Under the pieces are notes generated by a model that did not search any database, was not told where the DNA came from, and was given only the letters and a program-made list of their open reading frames with translations. The translations under genes and the position numbers were made by a program. A stretch of DNA of 64,000 nucleotides from GWE2-42-39 sp963662895 (lineage in GTDB: Bacteria; Bacteroidota; Bacteroidia; Bacteroidales; Prolixibacteraceae). Of this stretch, positions 5,852 through 13,939 are shown one piece after another. Within the stretch, counting starts at the first letter, position 1, and every line of letters starts with the position of its first letter. Location of the stretch: positions 372,001-436,000 of the forward strand of contig OY759982.1 of NCBI GenBank assembly GCA_963662895.1, in the 5' to 3' direction.

Positions 5852-8162
5852 ATAGCAAATTGATTTCATTAACGTTTATAATCACTTCCATTCCTGTTTC
5901 CTCTTTATTTTCAAGTTTTTTTAGAAGATAACCTGAAATATCATATGAATTTTCAATGTTTAGTTTATTTTCAATTGACAAAAGATTGTAGCATACTTGA
6001 AAACGCAACCAAGGATCTCCAATAGTCGTTGCCGAATTATATAAATGAATAAGCTCTCTTCTCATTTCCTGCAATTCTATTTCTTTTAATGCTAGTTGAA
6101 TTGTCAACAAATTATTTGAAAGCATAATTTGATCAAACAATAGACTTTTGGGGTATGCAGTTATTGCCATATCAACATAACTTCTTGCCTTAGTATAATT
6201 TTTATTTAAAACACATAAAGCAGCCATATTACATAGAGGCTCAAAGACTTCATTAGAGTTAATCTGGTTAAATAAATCAATTGATTTATTTAATAGCTCT
6301 TCAGCTTCAATCAAATTTCCTTTCCATATATGAACGACGGCAAGATTATTGATTGCTGATGATTTTCCAAAAATGAAATTTTTTTGATTAAAGTAATTAT
6401 ATACTTTTTTTAGGTTTCTAACAGCATCTTCATAGTTAAAATAGTGAGCTGAATTTCTCAATATAACGTGATAAGAGTCTGATTGCTGATAGTTTAATCC
6501 TCTAATAATTATTTTTGCCTCATTATCCATACAGAGGTGCTGATAGATGTTAAGCTTATAAAGTAGAACTTCTTCATTTTCTGGATTTAATTCATTTATT
6601 ATTTCCAATGCCTCTTGAAAATTATAAGATTGGGTTAAATATTTGACTTTATATAAAGAGATTTTATCTTTTTTACTTACCTCTAAATCTTTGATTAAAC
6701 TAATAGCTTCTAATCCCAAATATATTTCAGAAGTCTTTTGGAATGAATCTAACATTTGAAATATAGATATTTCAGGCAGAAGAGTAATGATTTCTTTATA
6801 TTCTTTAAATATCATTACAATATAATGATACATATTATTTTTGTATTGAATATCGAAAAGTCTTATCACATAGTTTAATTTATTTTTATATTGTTCTACG
6901 GTAAAAATACCGACAAAACAATGAAGCAAATAAGAATAATCTCTCAATGTAGTACCCCTGTTTAGAATATCTTCCATAACACACATTAGATCCTGCCTTA
7001 TTTGGACTATCTCAGAATCACTTAGTCCTTTCTGAGAAGATGTTATTATTTTTTCATGAGCAGGTTTTATAAGTTGACCATTTTTACTATTTACGATTAT
7101 GTATCCGATTTTTATTAAGTCATTGATCGTTTCTTCAATAACAGTCTGGTCATTACCATCTAAAATATACTTTAAAAACTCAAAAACATATTGTTTCTTC
7201 ATACCTGCGGGAAATAAGGAAACAATTGTTACGAGGTATTTTTTTATGTATGGTAAAAAAGAAATTGTCTCCTTAATATCAAAAATATTTTCCTTTTTTG
7301 TTGGATCTCTATAGGTTTTTAATAATAACTCTATTTCCTTAAGATTTCCTTTTGTTTTTTCAAAGCAAAATTTGGAAAATATTTCTATTTCATTTTGCTT
7401 TAAATCCAAACTCATTGACACTAGTTGTTGTACTTCTTTTAAGCAGAATGATTCAAATCTTAAAATCGAATGATCTTTTATAAAAAGTGATTTTACGCCA
7501 AGCTTTTCTGAAATTGTATCAGTCCTATTTATAATTACAAGATTAAGGCTATGATGTATTTTTGAAACGTGGGATTCAAATAAAGTTTTGGTATGAATGG
7601 GTAAAAACTGATAATTATCAATTATTAGGTATGCATTATTTTCCTTTGTTATAAATTCTAAATACTTACATAAAGTAATCATTACATCAGGAGTAGGATC
7701 ATTTCTATTTTTTGTAAATAAATTTTTAGGGAATAATCCTTTTAATGGCTTTCCAAAAGAAGGCAGTAATTCAACAGAATTTGATACCACATTAACAATA
7801 CTTTCAATAGCTCTTCTTTTAAGATTGGAATTTTTGAGAAAATGGAAGAATGTCTTTTTTTTATTTATGTTGAGTAAATGATTAAAATCTAATTCTTGTT
7901 GTTCCCAGGCTGTATAAATCAATGATTCAGCAAATAATAATGTTGTAAATTCATCACTATTAAGATCTATATAAATGCTGGTAATTTCATTGTTCTCTTC
8001 ATAGATAGAATGAATCAGATGTTTAGCAAAATAAGTCTTACCTGTTCCTGAATTTCCCTCTATAACGAGCATTTTTGTTTTTTCCTTTTTTTCTCTGAAA
8101 AATTTGATAGCATTGTTCTTATGACTGTCCCGTCCTATTAAAGGAAAGTTAGATTCTTTCAT
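5823..8162 (-). CDS. STAND-type P-loop ATPase with TPR-like C-terminus
   Basis: The 779-residue protein starts with an LIGRD motif typical of STAND/MalT-like ATPases. Walker A is GNSGTGKT at 36-43, Walker B is AYLIIDNYQF with D182, and a sensor-1-like VIINRTD lies near 209-215. Residues about 235-480 resemble the winged-helix and linker region (LPYIKKYLVTIVSLFPAGMK, EFLKYIL). Residues about 480-760 are helical repeats (NNLAVVHIWKGNLIEAEELL, NYTKARSYVDMAITAYP) of TPR type. There is no recognisable DNA-binding or effector domain at either end. STAND proteins oligomerise on sensing a ligand, and several act in phage defence or regulation. Its 3' end overlaps the SHMT-like gene by 29 bases and its start lies 8 bases inside the right inverted repeat. 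No clear TAnnTTTG promoter is visible to its right, so it may be silent in this orientation. Confidence 0.75.
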   Translation of the reverse strand: MKESNFPLIGRDSHKNNAIKFFREKKEKTKMLVIEGNSGTGKTYFAKHLIHSIYEENNEITSIYIDLNSDEFTTLLFAESLIYTAWEQQELDFNHLLNINKKKTFFHFLKNSNLKRRAIESIVNVVSNSVELLPSFGKPLKGLFPKNLFTKNRNDPTPDVMITLCKYLEFITKENNAYLIIDNYQFLPIHTKTLFESHVSKIHHSLNLVIINRTDTISEKLGVKSLFIKDHSILRFESFCLKEVQQLVSMSLDLKQNEIEIFSKFCFEKTKGNLKEIELLLKTYRDPTKKENIFDIKETISFLPYIKKYLVTIVSLFPAGMKKQYVFEFLKYILDGNDQTVIEETINDLIKIGYIIVNSKNGQLIKPAHEKIITSSQKGLSDSEIVQIRQDLMCVMEDILNRGTTLRDYSYLLHCFVGIFTVEQYKNKLNYVIRLFDIQYKNNMYHYIVMIFKEYKEIITLLPEISIFQMLDSFQKTSEIYLGLEAISLIKDLEVSKKDKISLYKVKYLTQSYNFQEALEIINELNPENEEVLLYKLNIYQHLCMDNEAKIIIRGLNYQQSDSYHVILRNSAHYFNYEDAVRNLKKVYNYFNQKNFIFGKSSAINNLAVVHIWKGNLIEAEELLNKSIDLFNQINSNEVFEPLCNMAALCVLNKNYTKARSYVDMAITAYPKSLLFDQIMLSNNLLTIQLALKEIELQEMRRELIHLYNSATTIGDPWLRFQVCYNLLSIENKLNIENSYDISGYLLKKLENKEETGMEVIINVNEINLLFSLSPHWRY

Positions 8163-8169
8163 ATTAATC

Positions 8170-8195
8170 CATAATAAAGAGTTATCCGTTATTCA
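8170..8195 (-). repeat. 26-bp inverted repeat, right copy (probable recombination site)
   Basis: Exact reverse complement of 4575-4600. On the minus strand its terminal ATG is followed by GAT TAA, so the ATPase must use the ATG at 8160-8162 instead. The flank 8196-8396 is A+T-rich and holds no gene. Confidence 0.9.
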
Positions 8196-8396
8196 TTAAA
8201 AATACGAAATGATTTAATAATTTGAAATACGAATAATAATTTAATTCATCTGGTTCATACAGATTTATAATCCGAGGATTACAGGTTCAGAATTTTAAAT
8301 TTTCAAAAAAACTACACCAAGGAGTTGATTATAATGTAAAATAGCAATATCTTAGACATCTGTTTAATTTACACACCCTAAAATTTGTATATATAT

Positions 8397-8975
8397 ATGG
8401 AAGCCCCTAATAGATTACCGGAATATTTTCAAAAAAATACGAGCCTGTCCCCGGCAGAGATCAGGCAGGTGTGCCCGTATTTTAAATCGCAGGAACTGAA
8501 GAAAGGCGAGTATTTCATCCGGGAAGGATCGCCTGTAACCCAACTGGGTTATTTGCAGGATGGTATGATGCGTATTTTTACTGTCGATGAAAAAGGAGAT
8601 GAAGTGGTGAGGTATTTTGCAGTCAGCGATAACTTTATAATCGACCAGAACGGTATTTATCCGGGAAAGCCTTGCCGTATGTATATCCAGGCGCTTACCG
8701 GTTGTGAGTTGAGGATTATTTCGTCCGGCGATATTGAATGTTTGGAGCAGAAGATTCCGCATTTCGAGCTTGCCATTCATCAAATCGGCGAACGAACATT
8801 GGTTAAGATTATCACGGTACTAAATATACTCCGTATTGGTAATCCAACCGAACAATATCATTTTTTGATGTCGCAGATTCCGGATATAGGTCTATCAGTG
8901 CCGTTAAAAGATATTGCTTCGTTCCTGGGAATCACCCAGCCTTCGCTTAGCCGGATACGAAAACGCATATCCTGA
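8397..8975 (+). CDS. Crp/Fnr-family transcriptional regulator
   Basis: The 192-residue protein has a cyclic-nucleotide-binding beta-roll at about 25-115 (LKKGEYFIREGSPVTQLGYL, DGMMRIF, GDEVVRYF) and a C-terminal winged helix (VPLKDIASFLGITQPSLSRIRKRI). It is a typical short Bacteroidota Crp-like regulator. The effector is not evident and the cAMP-binding Arg pattern is not present. I chose the ATG at 8397; an in-frame TTG lies four codons upstream. The gene stands alone, just outside the invertible segment. Confidence 0.85.
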   Translation: MEAPNRLPEYFQKNTSLSPAEIRQVCPYFKSQELKKGEYFIREGSPVTQLGYLQDGMMRIFTVDEKGDEVVRYFAVSDNFIIDQNGIYPGKPCRMYIQALTGCELRIISSGDIECLEQKIPHFELAIHQIGERTLVKIITVLNILRIGNPTEQYHFLMSQIPDIGLSVPLKDIASFLGITQPSLSRIRKRIS

Positions 8976-9264
8976 TATTTTTTACCTTAAGGTAAATGTT
9001 ACCCGGGATATTTATTGTTCATTTATCTTACTCTTTTATATAAAAAAGAATGTATAAAAACAAAATCGGAAATGAATACATTTTATAAGAACAAAAGACC
9101 GGAAAAACAATATGCCCTGATTCTCCGAAACAAAGGACAGAATAGATCTGCCGGTAATATCGACGCACCGAAAAGGAGTTACAGCAGAAGGGAAACTGTA
9201 AATCCCGTATTATCTGCCTGTATTTCATCTTTAAGGTCTGGTTTTTTTGATGTTTTGTCATTCA

Positions 9265-9474
9265 TTTTTATACAAAAATGCCGCGTTTTTAATAAGAAAT
9301 GCCGCATTTTTATACAAAGTCAGCGTATTTTTAACAAGAAATGCCACGTTTTTATACAAAGTCAGCGTATTTTTAATAAAAAATGCCGCGTTTTTATACA
9401 AAGTCAGGCCATTTTTAATAAGAAATGCCACATTTTTAATAAAAGTCAGCGTGTTTTTAATAAAGAATACGACA
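9265..9474. repeat. Ten-unit, exactly 21-bp tandem repeat with phased T5 tracts
   Basis: Ten consecutive units each start with TTTTT and are exactly 21 bases long: 9265, 9286, 9307, 9328, 9349, 9370, 9391, 9412, 9433, 9454. They mostly alternate between one type ending AAGAAATGCCRCR and another ending ATACAAAGTCAGCGTA, so the super-period is 42. An eleventh, degenerate unit begins at 9475. Two reading frames stay open across it because the period is a multiple of three. The array ends about 110 bases before the Fn3-like gene. The interval 8976-9264 shows no supported gene. Confidence 0.9.
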
Positions 9475-9581
9475 TTTTTGATGAGAGTTGTTGCCTGCTG
9501 CTCTGTGGGTCTGGTACTTGTTACCCTTTCCTGAAAGACATTTTTTTAAACCGTATAAACTAATTTAAAATTATAAAAGCC

Positions 9582-10208
9582 ATGAGTACCGCTAAAGTAT
9601 CGCAAAGTTTTTCTTCGAGCAAATATTCCGATGCAGAATTAAGTGTGAAGGCTAATTCTATAATTAGCAAGATGACAGGGAACAGTTATTTCCCGGAACC
9701 GGCTCCTGCACTGGAAGTCCTTCAGACAGCCATCACCAATTACAGCTCTGCTTTGGATAAGGTAGAAGACGGGAGCAGAGAAGATACAGTAGTCAAAAAC
9801 AATCGACGGGAAACGCTTGAAAACCTTTTAAAACAACTGGCGGGCTATGTACAGGACGCCAGTGGGGGAGATGAAGCGATTATTCTGAGCAGTGGCTTCG
9901 ATGTGAATAAAAAACCGTCGGCCATAGGAGCTCTTGAAAAAGCCACCGGTTTATGCATTACTGCAGGCAACAACAAAGGCAGTGTCGCTGTCATTTGTGA
10001 TGTGGTAGAGAATGCCCGGTTTTATATATTTGAATACACTGAGGCTCCGGTTGCTCCGGACAGTGTATGGACCAAACAGGTTTCCACTAAACACAAAATT
10101 TTGATTGATGGACTGACCAGCGGTAAGCAATATGTTTTCCGTGTTGCCGGTGCAGGCACTGATCCTTCGCGCATCTGGAGCGACGAGATCAGCAGCTTTG
10201 TCCTGTGA
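9582..10208 (+). CDS. Fibronectin type III-like domain protein
   Basis: The 208-residue protein has no signal peptide. The N-terminal 100 residues are helical (SDAELSVKANSIISKM, ETLENLLKQLAGYVQDAS). The C-terminal 90 residues read like an Fn3-type beta sandwich: GAVEKATGL-type opening, ARFYIFEYTEAP, WTKQVSTKHKILIDGLTSGK and QYVFRVAGAGTDPSRIWS. The function is unknown; this two-part architecture looks like a protein-interaction module. The 21-bp repeat array precedes it directly and may act as its leader or regulatory DNA. Confidence 0.6.
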   Translation: MSTAKVSQSFSSSKYSDAELSVKANSIISKMTGNSYFPEPAPALEVLQTAITNYSSALDKVEDGSREDTVVKNNRRETLENLLKQLAGYVQDASGGDEAIILSSGFDVNKKPSAIGALEKATGLCITAGNNKGSVAVICDVVENARFYIFEYTEAPVAPDSVWTKQVSTKHKILIDGLTSGKQYVFRVAGAGTDPSRIWSDEISSFVL

Positions 10209-10250
10209 TCCTTTGTTTAAATATAAATAATTGAACCGCAGAGTTGACAG

Positions 10251-10415
10251 GGTGTACGCAAAATCCACGAAATCCCCAAAAATTACTTTTTTCCCCTGGC
10301 TCCCGCCAACTGGCGGATTTGGGGTAGAACAGGACAGAAGTGATTTTTGGGAAGTCCCTTTTGGGTGTTCCTGAAGCTTCCTGTTGAAAGGAATTTAGGG
10401 TTAAATAGTGGATTT
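10251..10415. repeat. Intergenic repeat with long imperfect hairpin, copy 1
   Basis: The block begins GTGTACGCAAAATCCACG and ends GTGGATTTTGTCGT. CAAAATCCAC pairs with GTGGATTTTG, and CCCAAAAATTACTT pairs with AAGTGATTTTTGGG further in. The left arm recurs at 22959-23060. It looks like a dispersed REP-like element rather than coding DNA. Confidence 0.65.
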
Positions 10416-10435
10416 TGTCGTATCCCCGTTAACAG

Positions 10436-10756
10436 GGTTCTAAAGGGACAGCGTCGCTTACCCCGGGCTACCCCAATATTATCCCTCCGGGATTTTTGTT
10501 CCCCTTACCTTTCTCATCTTCTGCTCTTCTTATCTTTTTTGTATTCGCCTCTGTCCGGCGGGGCCCTTCCTTTTGCAGTCGACCAAAAGGAAGAAAAAGT
10601 CTTGTCAAAGTCATCCTTCCTCCCGCCTCACGGTTTTTTCTTCCCGGCCCACCTCCCTGAATACCCACAAAAAACCGCTCCCGCCAACGCCGGCCCGGAC
10701 TACTTTGACCGGCCAACCCTGCTTTTCACCTTCCGGTGAATTGGGGGCTTGACTTC
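10436..10756. repeat. GC-rich mosaic repeat, copy A (interrupted by the IS)
   Basis: It contains the TACCCCGGG stretch, then a block with CTGTCCGGCGGGGCCC, GTCGACCAAAAGG and TCACCTTCCGGTGAA. The same block recurs at 13148-13380 and 13609-13906, and reverse-complemented at 24525-24670. Its right end was split by insertion of the IS at 10757; the continuation resumes at 12201. Open frames through it are the same nonsense in every copy and are not reported as genes. Confidence 0.85.
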
Positions 10757-10787
10757 GGATCACATGAAAAAGTTGTGGAGTTACCGG

Positions 10788-11771
10788 TCAAGCATAAATT
10801 TTAGCAACTCTGAACAGGAAGAATTCAATATCAACAACACCTCTTTGAGTAGCCCTGAAAGTTTTCAGTTTAGCATTGAAAGATTCAGCAGAAGCGTTCG
10901 TGCTTCGATTGTCAAAGAAGTTCAATATTTCAGGATAATGCGAATAGAATGTTGCAGATATGGTATTGAATGATTTAAATCCAGATTCGGTAACATCATT
11001 AAACCACTTAGCCATTTTCGTATAAGCTACGCCTTTGTTTTTGTTTTTTGAAAATATCATCCTTAATGAATGAGTAAGAGAATACCCTTGTTTTATGTCA
11101 GGAAAAAGTTCAAATAATATTGCAGCTCTTTTCTTTTGTTTCTCCGTCCATTTATCACCAGACTTGAACAATAAATACCGACTACGGGCAAGTAGTTGCT
11201 TTTTTGTATCCCCATTGCTTAATATTTCCGGAACATATTTTTTACCATCTGCTTTTGCATTTTCAATGGCGTTGGTCTCTTCGTTTATTGCATCCCAACG
11301 ATGGGCAATACGCATCTCCTGTAATGCATCGTAAGCCAATTTTTGAACATGGAAACGGTCGATCACCCGCTTAGCTTTGGGAAAACATCTTCGTACTATT
11401 TTATCCATGGAATTGGCCATATCAAGTGTTACTTCTTTTACCATATTGATTTTTTCTTCGGGGATTCTTTTTAAAACCTCTATGATTTTTTCTGCCTCCG
11501 TACCTTCAACCATTGCAACTAATGCGCCTTTTTTCCCTTTGCCTGCTTTATTGGTTACAATCGTGTAAAGTTCTCCATTGGTAAGGGCTGTCTCGTCAAT
11601 GCTTAATTGTGTACCAACGTTCTCCGGGAAAAGAATCCAGTCCTTTGCATGTGGCTTTTGTCCCCAAGTGGGAAAATCACTCAAATACTCTTTGTACTGT
11701 TGCCCAAAACGATCCCCATCAATGGAATAGTACTTTTCTAAACTATTGCTGCTGATGGGGTAATTGTCCAA
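10788..11771 (-). CDS. IS transposase, catalytic region (ISL3/ISAon1-like)
   Basis: The 327-residue protein has the DDE_Tnp_ISL3-like pattern: LSIDETALTNGELYTIVTNK (first Asp), VKEVTLDMANSMDKIVRRCF, VIDRFHVQKLAYDALQEMR (second Asp) and NASAESFNAKLKTFRATQRG (Glu). It starts with TTG in a frame that overlaps the upstream ORF by 29 bases, in the +1 register. Either ribosomal frameshifting at the run GGGTTTTTTGG or re-initiation could join the two. The reading frame is intact to its stop just inside the left terminal repeat. Confidence 0.85.
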   Translation of the reverse strand: MDNYPISSNSLEKYYSIDGDRFGQQYKEYLSDFPTWGQKPHAKDWILFPENVGTQLSIDETALTNGELYTIVTNKAGKGKKGALVAMVEGTEAEKIIEVLKRIPEEKINMVKEVTLDMANSMDKIVRRCFPKAKRVIDRFHVQKLAYDALQEMRIAHRWDAINEETNAIENAKADGKKYVPEILSNGDTKKQLLARSRYLLFKSGDKWTEKQKKRAAILFELFPDIKQGYSLTHSLRMIFSKNKNKGVAYTKMAKWFNDVTESGFKSFNTISATFYSHYPEILNFFDNRSTNASAESFNAKLKTFRATQRGVVDIEFFLFRVAKIYA

Positions 11772-12129
11772 AAAACCCTTTTAAAAAAATTGCAAAACCT
11801 TTCGTCAAACGAGTCCCTTTTGCAACACTATCCCAGTCCCTCTCTACTGTCTTGCCTGTCGATTCTGAAAACCATCTCCGACGCTTTACGTGCAAAAACA
11901 TGGCTTTGTCCCGTAATGGAAAATCCTGTATCACTGATTCGTTATAAAATCCTTTGGAAATAAGCTTTACCAATTCATATCCTTCCGGCTTTATTGCCTT
12001 TTCTTCCAAATGTACATGGATTTCTTTTTCTCCTGTTTCTATTTGAACAATGTCGAAATATTCAAAGATTTCTTCTGGTAAAAGTAATTTTAGCAATGTC
12101 TGGTAATGTTCGTTTGATTGTCCCTTCAT
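11743..12129 (-). CDS. IS transposase N-terminal region protein
   Basis: I start it at the ATG at 12127-12129 (MKGQSNEHYQTLLKLLLPEE), because the frame upstream leaves the IS at 12192 and enters repeat DNA. The 128-residue product has the acidic dimer-like segment EEIFEYFDIVQIETGEKEIH and a basic region (HVKRRRWFSESTGKTVERDW) that resembles the zinc-finger/HTH N-terminus of ISL3 transposases. It ends GFFGQLPHQQQ, overlapping the catalytic ORF. Confidence 0.75.
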   Translation of the reverse strand: MKGQSNEHYQTLLKLLLPEEIFEYFDIVQIETGEKEIHVHLEEKAIKPEGYELVKLISKGFYNESVIQDFPLRDKAMFLHVKRRRWFSESTGKTVERDWDSVAKGTRLTKGFAIFLKGFFGQLPHQQQ

Positions 12130-12200
12130 TTGTAAAATATAAAATACAAAGTTCGTTTTTATATTTTTCTCCACAACTTTTTTAACTGATCCTTGACTTC

Positions 12201-13930
12201 CAGATACCTTTCCTGTCATATCCTCATTATGCCCAAAAATTTTGGGTGGCAACTGCCTATGACAGATTTTTTCAGAAGCCTGTATATGAAGCAAATACAA
12301 AATATCGCTTTTTTCATCATTTCAGTATTTCCGGCCATATAACTGCATTGCTTTTCTTGACGAACTACCGTGGCCGGGGTTATTTCGTTAGCATTCAACC
12401 CCGGGGTTGCGCTCCTGCGTCGCTTACCCCGGGTTATTAAAATATCATCCCTTCGGAATTTTTGTCCGCCTCCCTTTCTTATCTCCTGCTCTTCTCTTTT
12501 TTTCCCGGCGTTTTTCCCTGTCATATCCTCATTATGCCTAAAATTTTTGGGTGGCAACTGCCTATGACAGATTTTAGTAAAAGTTTGTATATGAATCAAA
12601 TATAAAACATCACTTTTTTTAGCATTACCTCATTCCCGGCCATATAACTGCATTGCTTTTCTTCAAGGAGTTCCGTGTGAATCAGTTTAAAAAGTTGTGG
12701 AGAAGAGCAGGAAGAGTGTTCAGTAAGGAGCCATCGTTTCGTTATAGAATAAGCCGGGGAAAGAGAGGTATTTTTTTAGGGAACACAACACTGCCCGGGC
12801 TGTTTCCGCCTAAGGGGAAAAAGCGTTTAGAAAATCGATGGAGTGAGCGTTAATAAATCTTCCCTGTTTGACGAACGCAGAGAGGAGTTTGGAAGATTTT
12901 AGCGAACGCAAACGATTTTTAGCTTTTTAGCCTCTGCGGCGGCTCTTTTTGGTTCCTTTTTCCAGCTGCAGGGAAAAAGGATCAGCCCGTCCGGCTTGAG
13001 GACTGTAAAAAAGGGAAATGCGGTGAAGCTTGATTTTCAGCTTTTATCTGTACTAAAAAATCAGAAAATATGCTCCACAAAAGATTAAAGTACCCCTCCC
13101 GTGCCCGGTGTTTTATTTGTTCTCTTAATAACCTGACAATGTTCATTGTTCATTTGTATTCGCCTCTGTCCGGCGGGGCCCTTCCTTTTGCAGTCGACCA
13201 AAAGGTAGTAAAAGTCTTGTCAAAGTCATCCTTCCGCCCGCCTCACGGTTTTTTCTTCCCGGCCCACATCCTTGAATACCCGCCAAAAAACCGCTCCCGC
13301 CTTCGCCGGCCCGGACTACTTTGACCGGCCATCCCTGCTTTTCACCTTCCGGTGAATCGGGGACTTGACTTTCAGATACCTTTCCTGTCATATCCTCATT
13401 ATGCCCAGAATTTTTGGGTGGCAACTACCAATGACAGATTTTAGTAAAAGTTTGTATATGAATCAAATATAAAACATCGCTTTTTTCAGCATTTCAGCAT
13501 TGCCGGCCATACAACTGCACCACTTTTTTTGACGAACTACCGTGGCCGGGGTTATTCTGTTTGCATTCAACCCGGGGTTGCGCTCGTACCTCACTTACCC
13601 CGGGTTACTCAAATATCATCCCTCCGGGATTTTTGTTCCCCTTACCTTTCTCATCTTCTGCTCTTCTTATCTTTTTTGTATTCGCCTCTGTCCGGCGGGG
13701 CCCTTCCTTTTGCAGTCGACCAAAAGGAAGAAAAAGTCTTGTCAAAGCCATCCTTCCGCCCGCCTCACGGTTTTTTCTTCCCGGCCCACCTCCCTGAATA
13801 CCCACAAAAAACCGTTTCCGCCAACGCCGGCCCGGACTACTTTGACCGGCCACCCCTGCTTTTCACCTTCCGGTGAATTGGGGACTTGACTTCCAGATAC
13901 CTTTCCGGGCTTCGCTCAACAATATTTCAA
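12201..13930. repeat. Nested mosaic of intergenic repeats
   Basis: No gene is supported in these 1.7 kb. A module with CTGTCATA...TATGACAG arms occurs at 12212, 12527 and 13384. A GTGGCCGGGGTTATT / TACCCCGGGTTA module occurs near 12370 and 13540. The CTGTCCGGCGGGGCCC block occurs at 13148-13380 and 13609-13906. The segment 12700-13145 recurs in inverted, shortened form at 24670-24890. The order module 1, module 2, block is preserved in the 13384-13906 copy, so these look like pieces of one composite element of about 520 bp. Confidence 0.8.
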
Positions 13931-13939
13931 TCATAAAAA

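Larger units (their letters stand above)
4575..8195. other. Predicted invertible DNA segment (two inward-facing genes)
   Basis: About 3.6 kb bounded by perfect 26-bp inverted repeats and adjoining a tyrosine recombinase. The two genes inside begin at opposite ends and meet tail to tail with a 29-base overlap (5823-5851). The interior is visibly richer in A+T than the recombinase and flanks. Inversion would keep the recombinase frame intact, because its stop is within the repeat, and would put the ATPase gene's start about 20 bases behind it. Site use is inferred from layout; recombination itself cannot be seen in one sequence. Confidence 0.75.
10757..12192 (-). mobile_element. Complete insertion sequence, two-ORF ISAon1/ISL3-like
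   Basis: The element is 1436 bp. Its ends are imperfect 24-bp inverted repeats: GGATCACATGAAAAAGTTGT at 10757 onward, and the reverse complement of 12169-12192, which begins GGATCAGTTAAAAAAGTTGT. It is flanked by an 8-bp direct duplication TTGACTTC at 10749-10756 and 12193-12200. The uninterrupted target (TTGACTTCCAGATACC) is visible in the sister repeat near 13890, confirming both boundaries. It carries two overlapping minus-strand ORFs. Confidence 0.9.

Noticed and set aside
9265..9474. CRISPR array
   Set aside because: The units are directly adjacent with no unique spacers and no cas genes are in the window.
9015..9563. 182-codon frame with FNKKCRI/FIQSQRI heptapeptides
   Set aside because: The heptads result from the 21-bp DNA repeat, a second frame is open over the same array, and the non-repeat part shows no family features. 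Kept as a repeat, not a gene.
10347..10739. Proline-rich open frames in the GC-rich repeats
   Set aside because: The same frames recur in each repeat copy on both strands, without start context or protein-like conservation; they are a by-product of the repeated DNA.
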